From Maribellus luteus (GTDB lineage Bacteria; Bacteroidota; Bacteroidia; Bacteroidales; Prolixibacteraceae), in NCBI RefSeq assembly GCF_003576475.1, contig NZ_QWGR01000008.1:142658-206657 (forward strand): 64,000 nt of DNA, in the 5' to 3' direction. This document shows, piece by piece, positions 24,915 through 34,691 of the stretch (the first letter of the stretch is position 1; each line of letters starts with the position of its first letter). Position numbers and translations under genes: made by a program. The notes under the pieces are model-generated. The model had not been told where the DNA came from and did not search any database. It was given only the letters and a program-made list of their open reading frames with translations.

Positions 24915-27257
24915 ATGAAAAACAATTCGAAAACGAGAAACAAAATCGCACTTACACTGCTGATGGTTTTTGTAACTGTATCGTCGGTTTTAGCCGACGA
25001 AACGGTTACCATTAGCGGATATGTGCGAAGTGCCGAAACCGGCGAAGGCCTGATCGGTTCAACCATTTATGTAGAAGAACTTAAAACCGGAACGGCAACT
25101 AATGCCTATGGTTTCTACTCATTAACAATTCCGAAAGGAAATTACACCATTCGATATTCGTACATCGGTTACAGGCATAACCAACTTCCACTTAGTTTAA
25201 CCAGGAACAACAGTAAAGATGTCGAACTACTGCCGTCATCTGCTGAAGTAGAGGAAATTATTGTCCGCAACGAAGCCGAAGATAAAAACATCAGAACGGC
25301 AGAAATGGGTGTTATAAAATTATCGCCCAGGGAAACGAGAATGATTCCGGTGATATTAGGCGAACAGGATATTCTGAAAACCATTCAATTGTTGCCCGGC
25401 GTGAGTTCCGGAACAGAAGGTACTACAGGATTTTATGTGCGCGGTGGTGGTGTAGACCAAAACCTGATTATTCTTGATGAAGCACCCATTTACAGCGCCT
25501 CTCATCTAATGGGATTCTTCTCGGTATTTAATTCCGACGCCATTAAAGACATGAAACTGTACAAAGGCAATGCTCCTGCTGTTTATGGTGGCCGCTTGTC
25601 ATCCATTCTCGATATCCAGATGAACGAGGGCAACGCCAAAAAATTCAGTGCATCGGGCGGCCTCGGGCTCTTAGCTTCGCGGTTAACTATTGAATCGCCA
25701 ATTGTAAAAGATAAAGGCTCGTTTATTATTTCAGGGCGGCGAAGTTATGCCGATATGTTTCTGATTTTTCCGAACGACAAATCACAAAAGGAAACCGACC
25801 TTTATTTCTACGACCTGAATGCCAAAGCAAACTACAAGATCAATGATAATAACAGGATTTATTTGTCGGGATATTGGGGACGCGATGTATTTAATATCGA
25901 TGATTTATTTGCGCTGAAATGGGGAAATAAAACAGCAACGTTCCGCTGGAATCACATCTTTAACAATCAGTTATTCCTGAATAGTTCATTGATTTACAGC
26001 AACTACGATTACGGATTTGGATACAACTTTTCGGATAATATGATTTACATTAATTCCGGTATCCGCGATATAAACTGGAAAGAAGATCTGCAATACTATA
26101 TTAATGCCAAACATACATTGAAATTTGGGTTTAATACGATTTACCACACCTACAGTCCGGGAGAAATCAATGCCGAAAATAATGACGTGTTCAATTCAGT
26201 GTTTATGGGAGAAAAACAATCGTTTGAAGGAGCTGTTTACCTCTCACACAACTGGAATATTTCCGATCATTTTAGTGTAAATTACGGATTGCGCTATTCG
26301 GGTTTTATGGCAGTTGGCCCCGACACCGTGTATACCTATAACGAGCAAGATGAAAGAGTGGACAGCGAAGTTTTTGCCAATGGCGATGTTATTCAGAAAT
26401 ATAAGGAGATCGAGCCCAGGATAACCTTCAATGTCATTTTTAACAGGAATAGTTCGCTGAAACTTTCGTATGCCAGAAATGCCCAATACATTCATCTGCT
26501 CTCAAACTCGTCGGCATCGCTACCAACCGATGTTTGGATACCAAGCAGCAGGAATGTGAAACCCCAGGTTGCCGATCAAATTGCGGCCGGCTATTTTCGA
26601 AACTTTAAAAACAATATGTTTGAAACCTCGGTTGAGGTATACCACAAAGATCTTTACAACCAGATCGATTATCAGAATGGGGCAGAAATTCTGTTAAACC
26701 AGGATGTTGAATCTCAATTGGTTTTTGGCAAAGGAAGAGCTTACGGCCTCGAACTTTATGTAAAAAAAAGAACCGGCAAATTAACCGGCTGGTTTGGCTA
26801 TACGCTTTCCAGGACCGAGAGGTCGATGGACGAAATTGAAAATGGCAGATGGTTTCCTGCCAGGCAGGATCGTACGCACGATATTTCGGTAGTGGGGATG
26901 TACCAGTTAAATCAAAAATGGAACCTGTCAGCCAACTGGGTTTTTAATACCGGAAATGCAGTGACGTTCCCAAATGGAAAATATTCGGTTAACAAATTTA
27001 CCGTGCCGGTTTATACCTCGCGTAACGCTTCCCGCATGCCCGATTATCATCGCCTGGATTTGGGAGCCACTTACATGCCGAAAAAGAAAAAGCGTTTTGA
27101 ATCAAGCTGGAGTTTCTCGCTTTACAACGCTTACGGCAGAAAAAATGCTTTTTCGATCACTTTCCAGGAAAATGAAAACAATCCAACACAAACGGAAGCA
27201 GAACGTTTAGCTCTGTTTCAAATGATTCCATCTGTTACCTACAATTTTAAATTTTAA
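24915..27257 (+). CDS. TonB-dependent receptor with carboxypeptidase-like domain
   Basis: 780 residues. A signal peptide (residues ~1-27) is followed by a carboxypeptidase D regulatory-like domain (~30-115, 'ISGYVRSAETGEGLIGSTIY'), then a plug ('LPGVSSGTEGTTGFYVRGGG', 'GFFSVFNSDAIKDMKLYKG'). A 22-strand-type outer-membrane barrel follows, ending in Phe ('SVTYNFKF'). There is no STN domain, so it does not signal to an anti-sigma factor. It is shorter than SusC and is followed by a DUF4249 lipoprotein, a pairing often seen in Bacteroidota. The substrate is unknown. Confidence 0.95.
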   Translation: MKNNSKTRNKIALTLLMVFVTVSSVLADETVTISGYVRSAETGEGLIGSTIYVEELKTGTATNAYGFYSLTIPKGNYTIRYSYIGYRHNQLPLSLTRNNSKDVELLPSSAEVEEIIVRNEAEDKNIRTAEMGVIKLSPRETRMIPVILGEQDILKTIQLLPGVSSGTEGTTGFYVRGGGVDQNLIILDEAPIYSASHLMGFFSVFNSDAIKDMKLYKGNAPAVYGGRLSSILDIQMNEGNAKKFSASGGLGLLASRLTIESPIVKDKGSFIISGRRSYADMFLIFPNDKSQKETDLYFYDLNAKANYKINDNNRIYLSGYWGRDVFNIDDLFALKWGNKTATFRWNHIFNNQLFLNSSLIYSNYDYGFGYNFSDNMIYINSGIRDINWKEDLQYYINAKHTLKFGFNTIYHTYSPGEINAENNDVFNSVFMGEKQSFEGAVYLSHNWNISDHFSVNYGLRYSGFMAVGPDTVYTYNEQDERVDSEVFANGDVIQKYKEIEPRITFNVIFNRNSSLKLSYARNAQYIHLLSNSSASLPTDVWIPSSRNVKPQVADQIAAGYFRNFKNNMFETSVEVYHKDLYNQIDYQNGAEILLNQDVESQLVFGKGRAYGLELYVKKRTGKLTGWFGYTLSRTERSMDEIENGRWFPARQDRTHDISVVGMYQLNQKWNLSANWVFNTGNAVTFPNGKYSVNKFTVPVYTSRNASRMPDYHRLDLGATYMPKKKKRFESSWSFSLYNAYGRKNAFSITFQENENNPTQTEAERLALFQMIPSVTYNFKF

Positions 27258-27261
27258 AGCC

Positions 27262-28065
27262 ATGAATACAATAAAAACATTCACATTACTATTGGGCATC
27301 GTTGCCCTGTTCACTTCTTGCCGGGATATTATCGACATTGAACTTGACTCTGTTGAGCCCAAGCTGGTAATCGACGGAGCTGTTACCGACATAAACGACA
27401 CACTTGTTATTCAGCTAACAAAATCTGTCGATTATTTCGAGCCGGGCATTTATCCTCCTGTACCGGGCGCTGTTATCGCCGTTTCAGACAATTTGGGAAA
27501 TACACACCAACTCAATGAAACGAGTTCGGGCGTGTACACCGACTACCTGCCCGGTACTGAAGGCAACAAATATACATTGTCAGTTGAGGTTGAAGGAGAA
27601 AAGTATACTGCAGAAGTAGAAATGCCATACAAAGTTTTAATCGATTCAATTTCGGTTGAACCAACTCCCGATTACCTGGAGTTCTCAGGAGGCTACCTTG
27701 TAAATTGTCATTTGCACGATCCGTTTGGGGTCGAAAATTTCTATCGACTAAAAGTTTCACTTGTTAATGATCTGGAGGAACCAGACGATGTTCTCGTTGT
27801 TTACGACGATGCTTATGTTAACGGTAACCAGATTACACTGCGGTGGGACGAAGAGCAGTTTTTCCCGCAAGATACAGTCGTGGTTGAACTGCAAACGCTG
27901 GCAGAATCGACTTACGAATACTATCGCACACTGTCTGCTCTTTTCGAAAGCGGGATGATCGGCAGCGCAAATCCGGCCAATCCAATAACCAATCTTTCGG
28001 GAGATGTGCTGGGTTACTTTGGTGCATATACGGTTAGCCGCGATACAATAATTATTTCAGAATAA
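27262..28065 (+). CDS. DUF4249 lipoprotein
   Basis: 267 residues. A lipobox 'ALFTSCRDIIDIELD' places the lipidated Cys at about residue 20, then a beta-rich body: 'PKLVIDGAVTDINDTLVIQL', 'YTLSVEVEGEKYTAEVEMP', 'DSISVEPTPDYLEFSGGYLV'. This is the DUF4249 family, which sits next to TonB-dependent receptors and is thought to be their outer-membrane partner. It starts four bases after the receptor's stop. Function is inferred from this association only. Confidence 0.9.
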   Translation: MNTIKTFTLLLGIVALFTSCRDIIDIELDSVEPKLVIDGAVTDINDTLVIQLTKSVDYFEPGIYPPVPGAVIAVSDNLGNTHQLNETSSGVYTDYLPGTEGNKYTLSVEVEGEKYTAEVEMPYKVLIDSISVEPTPDYLEFSGGYLVNCHLHDPFGVENFYRLKVSLVNDLEEPDDVLVVYDDAYVNGNQITLRWDEEQFFPQDTVVVELQTLAESTYEYYRTLSALFESGMIGSANPANPITNLSGDVLGYFGAYTVSRDTIIISE

Positions 28066-28072
28066 TAAAGCC

Positions 28073-28783
28073 ATGAAAACGATTCAGTCTATAAAATCCA
28101 ATGCGCATGCGGCAGGTATTTTCTACTTGCTTATAATTATCACAGGTTTGTTTAGCGAACTATTTGTACGTTCTGGAATCATTGTTTCAGACGATGCTTT
28201 GGCAACCGCTAAAAACATTGCTGACAACTCTTTTTTATTCCGAATCGGTATCATCAGCGACCTGACAATGGGAATGTGCGATGTTGCTGTGGCCTTGTTT
28301 TTCTACCTGGTGCTGAAACCGGTAAATCAGGGGCTTGCTCTGTTGACCGCATTTTTCCGCTTGGCGCAGGCAACAGTAATCGGGTTAAACCTGCTCAATT
28401 ATTATATGCCGCTGCTGATACTCGGCAACAGCGAAGCAATGACAGGTTTTTCAGGCGAACAGTTAAACTCTCTTGTACTTCTTTTTCTGAATGCGCATAG
28501 GTATGGATACCTCATTAGCGGTGTATTCTTTGGGGTAAGTTGTGTAATCCTGGGCCATCTGATTTATAAAGCGGTGTATTTCCCGAAGTGGTTGGGAGCT
28601 TTGGTAGTTGCCGCCGGAATAAGTTACCTGCTCGATGCTGTGGTTAACTTCTTATTCCCTGAATTGGCTTCGTTAAGTGAATTTCTTGTAATGACAGTTG
28701 CTGTTGTGGCAGAAGTTTCGCTCTGCTTCTTCCTGTTAATAAAAGGTGTTAGAGTTGGCGCATCAACCTTCCCATCATCCTGA
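28073..28783 (+). CDS. DUF4386 family membrane protein
   Basis: 236 residues with six hydrophobic helices. The DUF4386 signature is present: 'AAGIFYLLIIITGLFSELFV' at the N-terminus, 'LFRIGIISDLTMGMCDVAVA' in the second helix, and 'GYLISGVFFGVSCVILGHLI'. The function of this inner-membrane family is unknown. It starts seven bases after the DUF4249 gene and is part of the same operon. Confidence 0.9.
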   Translation: MKTIQSIKSNAHAAGIFYLLIIITGLFSELFVRSGIIVSDDALATAKNIADNSFLFRIGIISDLTMGMCDVAVALFFYLVLKPVNQGLALLTAFFRLAQATVIGLNLLNYYMPLLILGNSEAMTGFSGEQLNSLVLLFLNAHRYGYLISGVFFGVSCVILGHLIYKAVYFPKWLGALVVAAGISYLLDAVVNFLFPELASLSEFLVMTVAVVAEVSLCFFLLIKGVRVGASTFPSS

Positions 28784-28804
28784 AACAATTAGAATTGAGA
28801 AATC

Positions 28805-29452
28805 ATGAGAGCGTTTTTTATAAAATACATCGTTCAGAATACACTGATCGGATTCACAATTTTGCAGTCAATTTCGGCCTCGGCCGGAGGTGAATCACAA
28901 CTACAATTTAGCCAGGAGAATTTTGTGGGCAATCGCTCCAACAATTATCAGCATATTATTGGTGCAAAGATTTCGGAAAAACTATGGTTTTCGAGTTTTG
29001 CCTATCTCGACAGCGACTACAGTACCAAGGAGAATTTGTACAATATTCGTAACACAATTTCTTACGATTTGGTGAAAAGTTGGTCTTCTATCCTTGCTTT
29101 CGGATTTAAAAACCCAGGATTATATACTACTGGCTCTCTTCAGCTAGGTAAGAAATATAATGCCTTCTCATACCTTTTGCAAACAGGTGCAACCTATCAA
29201 AAGAGTTGGACGTCGGAAAGCTTTGCAACAGCTTTATATGCTCCAAAAATCACGAATAACTTAACGGCCTTTTTCAAAGCAACTTTATCGCTAAATATGA
29301 ATTCAAAAGGCATCACACGCGCCCTGCAACAATTTAGGGCTGGCATTAAAAATAAACAGCTGGTTTACGGGTGGGCAAGTAATTTCGACCAGTTTAACTA
29401 CAACAAAAAAACACTAACCAACCACGGACTTTTTTTACGAATAAATTATTAA
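28805..29452 (+). CDS. Putative small outer-membrane beta-barrel protein
   Basis: 215 residues. The N-terminal hydrophobic stretch (residues ~5-27, ending 'SISASAGG') fits a signal peptide. The remainder alternates polar and aromatic residues, as in short beta strands ('KLWFSSFAYLDSDYS', 'SSILAFGFKNPGLYTTGSLQ', 'VYGWASNFDQFNYN'), and it ends in an aromatic residue ('FLRINY'), typical of outer-membrane barrels. I do not recognise a family. It sits between the DUF4386 gene and a DMT transporter in the same run. Confidence 0.7.
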   Translation: MRAFFIKYIVQNTLIGFTILQSISASAGGESQLQFSQENFVGNRSNNYQHIIGAKISEKLWFSSFAYLDSDYSTKENLYNIRNTISYDLVKSWSSILAFGFKNPGLYTTGSLQLGKKYNAFSYLLQTGATYQKSWTSESFATALYAPKITNNLTAFFKATLSLNMNSKGITRALQQFRAGIKNKQLVYGWASNFDQFNYNKKTLTNHGLFLRINY

Positions 29453-29464
29453 AAAGGGTTAATC

Positions 29465-30457
29465 ATGAAAACAACAAACAACATAAAAAATCAGAAGGTT
29501 CTGGCAAACATAGGATTGGGAATTGTTACACTTATCGTTGGCCTATCTTTTATTTTTGTAAAAATAGGATTACGCAATGTTGATGCCTATGATTTACTGG
29601 CGCATCGTTTTACAATTGCATTGTTATTGATTTTTATACTTGCTATTTTCGGGAAAATTAAGATGCCAAAGATACGTTCAAAAGATTGGCTGTCTATTTT
29701 ATTTGTTTCGCTTTTTTACCCTATTCTATTTTTTGGTTTTCAAACCATAGGGATGGAAACATCCACCGCATCGCAAGCCGGAATTATATTTGCTTTATCG
29801 CCTACATTTACCATTATTGCCGGAGCGCTCTTTTTAAAAGAAAAAACTACCTTATTGCAAAAAACAGGCGCTGCATTATCGTTTCTCGGCCTGTTGTATA
29901 TCTTTTTGTACAAAGGCAGTTTGGAAACTCAAGGCTGGATGGGAAACTTGTTTCTGATTCTTTCTGTGCTTTGTACAGTTGGCTATTACATGATTGGCAA
30001 AAAACTCATGCAACGCTATGAATCTTCAAGCCTCACAGCCATAATGATTTGTATTGCGTTTATTGTGTTTAATACTGTAGGGATTATTAGGCATCTGAGC
30101 AGCGGAGATTTAATTACCTATTTCGAACCGCTTTATGAACCATCTTTCTTGCTTTCGGCCTTGTATCTGGGGACGTTATCGTCGGTTGTTACTTCGTTTC
30201 TTACCAACTATGCATTAGCTTTTGTTCCTACAAGTGCTGTAAGTATTTACAACAATCTTAATCCTGTAATTGCAATTATGGGTGGGGCTATTTTTTTGAG
30301 TGAACACTTGTATACCCATCAGCTAATTGGAGGTTTGGGAGTTATTTCAGGTGTTGTAATGGTATTATTTTTTAAGAATAGAATGATATCGCTTCAGTTG
30401 GCATCCAATCGTGGCAATTCACGACAAGCCTACACAAACCATACTGCATCTGAATGA
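29465..30457 (+). CDS. EamA/DMT family transporter
   Basis: 330 residues with ten hydrophobic helices arranged as two EamA repeats. Typical signatures are 'LSFIFVKIGLRNVDAYDLLA' in the first repeat, 'SQAGIIFALSPTFTIIAGAL' near the end of repeat one, and 'VPTSAVSIYNNLNPVIAIMG' near the end of repeat two. DMT proteins export or import small metabolites in the inner membrane; the substrate cannot be read. It is the last gene of the operon starting at 24535, with 12 bases between it and the preceding gene. Confidence 0.93.
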   Translation: MKTTNNIKNQKVLANIGLGIVTLIVGLSFIFVKIGLRNVDAYDLLAHRFTIALLLIFILAIFGKIKMPKIRSKDWLSILFVSLFYPILFFGFQTIGMETSTASQAGIIFALSPTFTIIAGALFLKEKTTLLQKTGAALSFLGLLYIFLYKGSLETQGWMGNLFLILSVLCTVGYYMIGKKLMQRYESSSLTAIMICIAFIVFNTVGIIRHLSSGDLITYFEPLYEPSFLLSALYLGTLSSVVTSFLTNYALAFVPTSAVSIYNNLNPVIAIMGGAIFLSEHLYTHQLIGGLGVISGVVMVLFFKNRMISLQLASNRGNSRQAYTNHTASE

Positions 30458-30490
30458 AAACAAAACAATAAGAAGTCACGAAAAAACAAA

Positions 30491-30697
30491 AATGGATACA
30501 GCTGCCCCCTAAAAGAAATAGGCAACACGCTGAGCTGCGAACATGGTGGCAATATCTTTGGTTTCAAATCGGAGGCAGTTTATCTGCCCTGCTATGATAT
30601 TTATGTAGTAGGACTCACAAACTGCGATTGCAACTCGCCTACCCTGCTTACACGAGATATTGCATTACTGACAACTGAATTTTTAGACAAAAATTAG
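30491..30697 (+). pseudogene. C-terminal scrap of a beta-lactamase-like serine hydrolase
   Basis: The frame ending in TAG at 30695-30697 reads 'SCEHGGNIFGFKSEAVYLP', then 'YDIYVVGLTNCDCNSP' and 'LLTRDIALLTTEFLDKN'. This is the C-terminal end of class C beta-lactamase-like hydrolases, in which HGGN/HGG is the family's third active-site motif. Only ~65 residues remain and there is no suitable start codon. It lies right after the DMT gene. A different N-terminal serine-hydrolase fragment lies at 16975; I cannot show they were one gene. Confidence 0.65.
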
Positions 30698-30717
30698 ACT
30701 GCAAATTGAACTGTATC

Positions 30718-30882
30718 ATGGAAAAAGAACAAATTTGGGATTCATTATTTAATGCTATTGTAATGAATGATTTGTATGAAATAAATGATGAGAATGTGGA
30801 AGATGTGGTTGACACTATTGCTGAATGGCTATATCAAGACTTGACTCAAAAGAAGGCAAAGGGCACGAAATATAAGCTATGA
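30718..30882 (+). CDS. Possible 54-residue acidic protein
   Basis: ATG at 30718 gives 54 residues, acidic in the middle ('DLYEINDENVEDVVDTIAEW') and basic at the end ('LTQKKAKGTKYKL'). It has the look of a helical protein but shows no family I recognise. It follows the beta-lactamase-like scrap by 20 bases, so it may be another remnant or an independent small gene. From here to 31037 nothing else is seen. Confidence 0.4.
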   Translation: MEKEQIWDSLFNAIVMNDLYEINDENVEDVVDTIAEWLYQDLTQKKAKGTKYKL

Positions 30883-31036
30883 AAAGACGCTAAAACCAGA
30901 ACTGTCTGATCATAACAAATAGAATCCTATCGTAGGACGCTCTTAATGAATAGTTTACCATTTAAATACTACAAATAAATTTACTATCCCATCGATAAAA
31001 AAGAGCACTCTTTCATAAACTGTGTCTGGAACCTCA

Positions 31037-31076
31037 CAAAAAAAGGGCAATCTGAAAAGACTGCCCTTCTTTTTTT
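31037..31076. terminator. Bidirectional terminator
   Basis: AAGGGCAATCT (31043-31053) pairs with AGACTGCCCTT (31058-31068) around a GAAA loop, with one A-C mismatch and A/T runs on both sides. It serves the minus-strand oxidoreductase gene ending at 31090. Confidence 0.85.
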
Positions 31077-31089
31077 ATCCGATCGTATC

Positions 31090-32403
31090 TTATAATTTCC
31101 AGGGTTCACGGTATTGATATTGCATGTATGCCACCGCGGCCTCATCGTTTCCAAACGACTGTGCTTTTGGATCCCAGATAATTTCGCGTCCCAGATCGCA
31201 GGCAATATTACCCAGCGTACAAACGGTGCACGAACTGTGTCCGATTTCCACCGGCACCACCGGATCGATCCGTTTTTTAACCGCTTCAATAAAATTAACC
31301 TGGTGCGGAATTTTGGTTTCATACGGCGTGTCGTCATCTGCTTGTCCGCTGTCGGTTGGAAGCAAGGAATCATCCGAAGCTTTATAGTGCCCGCGGGATA
31401 CTTCAATCCAGCCATTGTCGCCCCAGAATTTCACGCCTTTGGTTTTTGCTTCGTCAAAAGTTTCTGAAGTCATTATCACACCATTGGCGTATTCGTAATG
31501 AATAAATTCTGAACCGTCACCGATGGGTGCAATTTTAACCGGGCCGTTGTTATCCATTCCCAGTCCCCACTGAGCGATGTCAAACATGTGTGCGCCCCAG
31601 TCGGTAGTAAAACCACCACCCATTTCCTTGTACCAGCGCCATCCGCCCCAGAATTCTTCATCTTTTGGAGGATTGAGCGAAATAGGAGGATTCAGCTCTT
31701 TGTTAAAGTGAATATCTCCGCGCAGAGGCCCTAACCACAGATCCCAGTTCAGGTCTTCCGGAACGGTTTCTTCCGGTAAATTATAAGGCGTTGGAGGAGC
31801 TCCAACATAAGCGTTTACTTTTTCAATTTTGCCAATGGCTCCGCTTTGTACCAGTTTAACTGCGTGCTGGAAGTTTGGATCCGAGCGTTGCTGACTGCCA
31901 ATACCCAATATCCGGTTGTTTCCGCGCACTGCTTTGATTAACTCCTGGCCTTCTTTAATGGTGAAGGTCATCGGTTTTTCCAGGTAAACATCTTTTCCGG
32001 CATTACATGCGGCAATGGCAATAAGTGCGTGCCAATGGTCAGGCACCGCAATAACAACCGCATCAATATCTTCGCGCGCCAGCAAGTCGGTGAAACGTTC
32101 GTACGATTTCACTTCTACGTTTTGCTGCTTCGAAGCATAAAACTCATTCACCTTGTTTTCAAAGCGGGTACGCTTGCGGCCGTAAACGTCGCAACCTGCC
32201 ACCACTTTTACACCGGGAATCTGCAGGAAACCATTCAGCAAAAACATGGCTTGTCGTCCCAGACCAATAATCCCCAGGCGAATCCCCTCTTCTGCCACTG
32301 CTTTTTTTGCACAAGAACTCAAAGAAGGCAAAATAGTAATACCGGCCAATCCAACGGCGGTAGTACCGATAAACCTCCTTCTCGAAAAATTTTCTTTACT
32401 CAT
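31090..32403 (-). CDS. Gfo/Idh/MocA family oxidoreductase, Tat-exported
   Basis: 437 residues. The N-terminus 'SRRRFIGTTAVGLAGITIL' is a twin-arginine signal, followed by a lipobox-like 'SLSSC', so the protein is exported folded and perhaps lipid-anchored. The Rossmann fold has 'IRLGIIGLGRQAMFLLNG' and 'AVVIAVPDHWHALIAIAA', and the family's conserved 'DVYLEKPMTFTIKEGQEL' carries the EKP motif. A C-terminal beta-sheet domain binds the sugar ('GGFTTDWGAHMFDIAQWGLG'). Members use NAD(P) to oxidise or rearrange sugars; related exported ones act as glycoside hydrolases by a redox mechanism (GH109-like). The substrate is not predictable here. Confidence 0.93.
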   Translation of the reverse strand: MSKENFSRRRFIGTTAVGLAGITILPSLSSCAKKAVAEEGIRLGIIGLGRQAMFLLNGFLQIPGVKVVAGCDVYGRKRTRFENKVNEFYASKQQNVEVKSYERFTDLLAREDIDAVVIAVPDHWHALIAIAACNAGKDVYLEKPMTFTIKEGQELIKAVRGNNRILGIGSQQRSDPNFQHAVKLVQSGAIGKIEKVNAYVGAPPTPYNLPEETVPEDLNWDLWLGPLRGDIHFNKELNPPISLNPPKDEEFWGGWRWYKEMGGGFTTDWGAHMFDIAQWGLGMDNNGPVKIAPIGDGSEFIHYEYANGVIMTSETFDEAKTKGVKFWGDNGWIEVSRGHYKASDDSLLPTDSGQADDDTPYETKIPHQVNFIEAVKKRIDPVVPVEIGHSSCTVCTLGNIACDLGREIIWDPKAQSFGNDEAAVAYMQYQYREPWKL

Positions 32404-32582
32404 ACTATTATTTGTTAAAGGTTTTGTTTTGTGAAGTATAAAAATAGGAATATCAAGTGATTGTAAAAACAGATTGAACTCGAAATTTACATAATAAAGT
32501 AAAAGAAAATTACGCGAACCGATAAAAATTCTTTTAGCATATTTGTGAACGTGAAATCTGTTATCAAATACAGACTTTTTTT

Positions 32583-33323
32583 ATGATGAAAATACTTCGA
32601 ATAATTTTATTGAGCCCGTTGGCGCTTATCCGCTTGCTACTGGTGCTGCTATCCACCCTCTTTTTTTCGACCATCGCTTTGGTTTGGATGAAGATATCCG
32701 GGTTCAGCCGGAAAGTTCAACGCTGGACCATGGGTAACTGGGGCAAGTCGCTTACCTGGATTTGTGGCATCCGGCTCGATAAAAAAGCTTTCCCTGCCGA
32801 CAGCAATTTTATTTTAATGTCGAACCACCGCAGCTACCTCGATATTTTCATTATTGCCGGGCTAACGCCTTCGGCCATGGTTGGAAAAGCAGAAATTGCC
32901 AAATGGCCGTTGGGTAAACTGGCCATGACCGTTTCGAATTCCATATTGGTGGACCGCAACAATACCAGCAGCCTGATCAATACCATGAAAAAAATAAAAG
33001 AATCGGTTTTCCAGGGAATTCCGGTTACTTTGTTTCCCGAAGGCACCACCTATAAAGGCCCGCTGACCAAGACTTTCAAAAACGGCAGTTTTAAAATAGC
33101 CGCTGAAACCGGGATCCCGGTTATTCCGATGGCCATTCAGTACAAAGACAGGGAAGATGCCTGGGTGGGCGACGACACATTCTTAGGACATTTTTTCCGA
33201 CAAATAAGCAAACCCGTAACCCACGTCGAGATTCAATACGGAGCACCTCTTATTCTTGCTGATTACAAAGAGCTGCAAACGAAAACAAAGGAAAGCATCG
33301 ACCACATGCTCAAAGAAATGTGA
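32583..33323 (+). CDS. 1-acyl-sn-glycerol-3-phosphate acyltransferase (PlsC-like)
   Basis: 246 residues. The N-terminal helix (residues ~5-35) anchors it to the inner membrane. The acyltransferase motifs are clear: 'MSNHRSYLDIFII' carries the H-x4-D pair that acts as catalytic base, 'SNSILVDRNNTSSLINT' the second motif, 'VTLFPEGTTYKGP' the phosphate-binding FPEGT, and 'AETGIPVIPMAIQY' the fourth. It would add a second fatty acid to lysophosphatidate in phospholipid synthesis, though related members acylate other lysolipids. It is divergent from the oxidoreductase gene and its stop abuts that of the minus-strand APC permease. Confidence 0.93.
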   Translation: MMKILRIILLSPLALIRLLLVLLSTLFFSTIALVWMKISGFSRKVQRWTMGNWGKSLTWICGIRLDKKAFPADSNFILMSNHRSYLDIFIIAGLTPSAMVGKAEIAKWPLGKLAMTVSNSILVDRNNTSSLINTMKKIKESVFQGIPVTLFPEGTTYKGPLTKTFKNGSFKIAAETGIPVIPMAIQYKDREDAWVGDDTFLGHFFRQISKPVTHVEIQYGAPLILADYKELQTKTKESIDHMLKEM

Positions 33324-34685
33324 TCAGTTTTCCAACTTTTTCTTTCGGGCATTGAACCAATAAAACACCGGTATTCCGGAAAGAACAGTCAGGATGGCAA
33401 CCGACGATTCAACAGGCCGCTGAAAAAAAGCCAGCACCAACATTGCGATGCCTGTGAAGATAAAAATAAGGTGTACCCACGGATATCCCCACAATGGCAA
33501 AACACTCTTTTCCCTTTTTCGCAAAACAAAAACTCCTGCCACCGCCAACACTGGAAAGATGCCCAATGCAAAGCCCATGTATACCAGTATCTGTTCGAAG
33601 GTACCCGACAAAACCAGTACAATGGCAATAACAGCCTGCAGGTAAATAGCGTTAACCGGCACTCTTTTCTTCGGATGTATGGCAGCAATGCTTTTAAATA
33701 AATAGCCATCACGCGCCATCTGATAATACACCCTGGGCCCCAAAATAATAAAGGCACTTAGCGAAGAAAACAGTGCAAAGGCAATTAGCAACGAAATGAT
33801 TTTCTCGGCCACCGGGCCAAAAGCTTTACCGGCTGCCAGTCCCCCAATTTCGGGTTCTCCCACCATTTGGTCGGAAGGAATGGCGTACACAAAAAACAAA
33901 TTCAGCAAAACATACAAAACCGTTACAATCAGCGTTGAAATTAAAAGTGAGCGGAGAATGACTTTCCGCGGATTTCTAATTTCGGAACCAATGTAGGTGG
34001 CCGAATTCCAACCGCTGTAGGCAAACATGACAAACACCAGCGCTAATCCAATTTCCTTCCAGCTGGCAAAATCAAAACGCATAGGCGATGACGACCGGAA
34101 ATGCGCGAAACTCCCCTCACCAAAAGCAAAACCGGCCACAATCAGCCCAATCAAAAGCAGAACCTTAAAAACGGTTAGCACATTTTGAATACGGGCACCA
34201 AAAACAACTCCCAAAGAATGAATCAGGCTAAAACCAAGGATTAACAAAATGGCTAAAACACTGCTGAAAGTTTCGGGAGTGATTACTCCGTTCAGCATTA
34301 ATTCGTTCTGAAAACCGGGAAAAGCCCAGGTTACATATTTACTGAAACCAATGGCGGATGCCGCAATGGGTGCGGAAAAAGCAACCAGCAGTGACAACCA
34401 TCCGCTTAAAAAACCCAGCAACGGACTAAACAATTTGGAAATAAATACGTATTCGCCGCCGGCCTCAGGATAGGCTGCCCCCAGTTCGCCAAAGGCCAGC
34501 GCTCCGCAAAAAGAAATCACACCGCCCACACACCATAAAATGATCATCATCCAGGGGTTTCCCAAAAAGTCCATAATATAACCGGTGGTGGTAAAAATTC
34601 CGGCTCCGATAATGTTTGCGACCACGATATTAGTGACCGGAAACAGGCCTAATTTTCGTTCAAGTTGCTGATTAGAATCAAACAA
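33324..34685 (-). CDS. APC family amino acid permease
   Basis: 453 residues with twelve hydrophobic helices. The first helix has the unwound substrate-binding 'NIVVANIIGAGIFTTTGY' (the G-A/S-G-I-F motif), followed by 'SFCGALAFGELGAAYPEAGG' in helices 2-3. This is the amino acid/polyamine/organocation family, in which proton-coupled uptake or exchange of amino acids occurs at the inner membrane. It lies six bases downstream of an exported methyltransferase on the same strand. The amino acid carried is not predictable. Confidence 0.93.
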   Translation of the reverse strand: MFDSNQQLERKLGLFPVTNIVVANIIGAGIFTTTGYIMDFLGNPWMMIILWCVGGVISFCGALAFGELGAAYPEAGGEYVFISKLFSPLLGFLSGWLSLLVAFSAPIAASAIGFSKYVTWAFPGFQNELMLNGVITPETFSSVLAILLILGFSLIHSLGVVFGARIQNVLTVFKVLLLIGLIVAGFAFGEGSFAHFRSSSPMRFDFASWKEIGLALVFVMFAYSGWNSATYIGSEIRNPRKVILRSLLISTLIVTVLYVLLNLFFVYAIPSDQMVGEPEIGGLAAGKAFGPVAEKIISLLIAFALFSSLSAFIILGPRVYYQMARDGYLFKSIAAIHPKKRVPVNAIYLQAVIAIVLVLSGTFEQILVYMGFALGIFPVLAVAGVFVLRKREKSVLPLWGYPWVHLIFIFTGIAMLVLAFFQRPVESSVAILTVLSGIPVFYWFNARKKKLEN

Positions 34686-34691
34686 TGGCTT

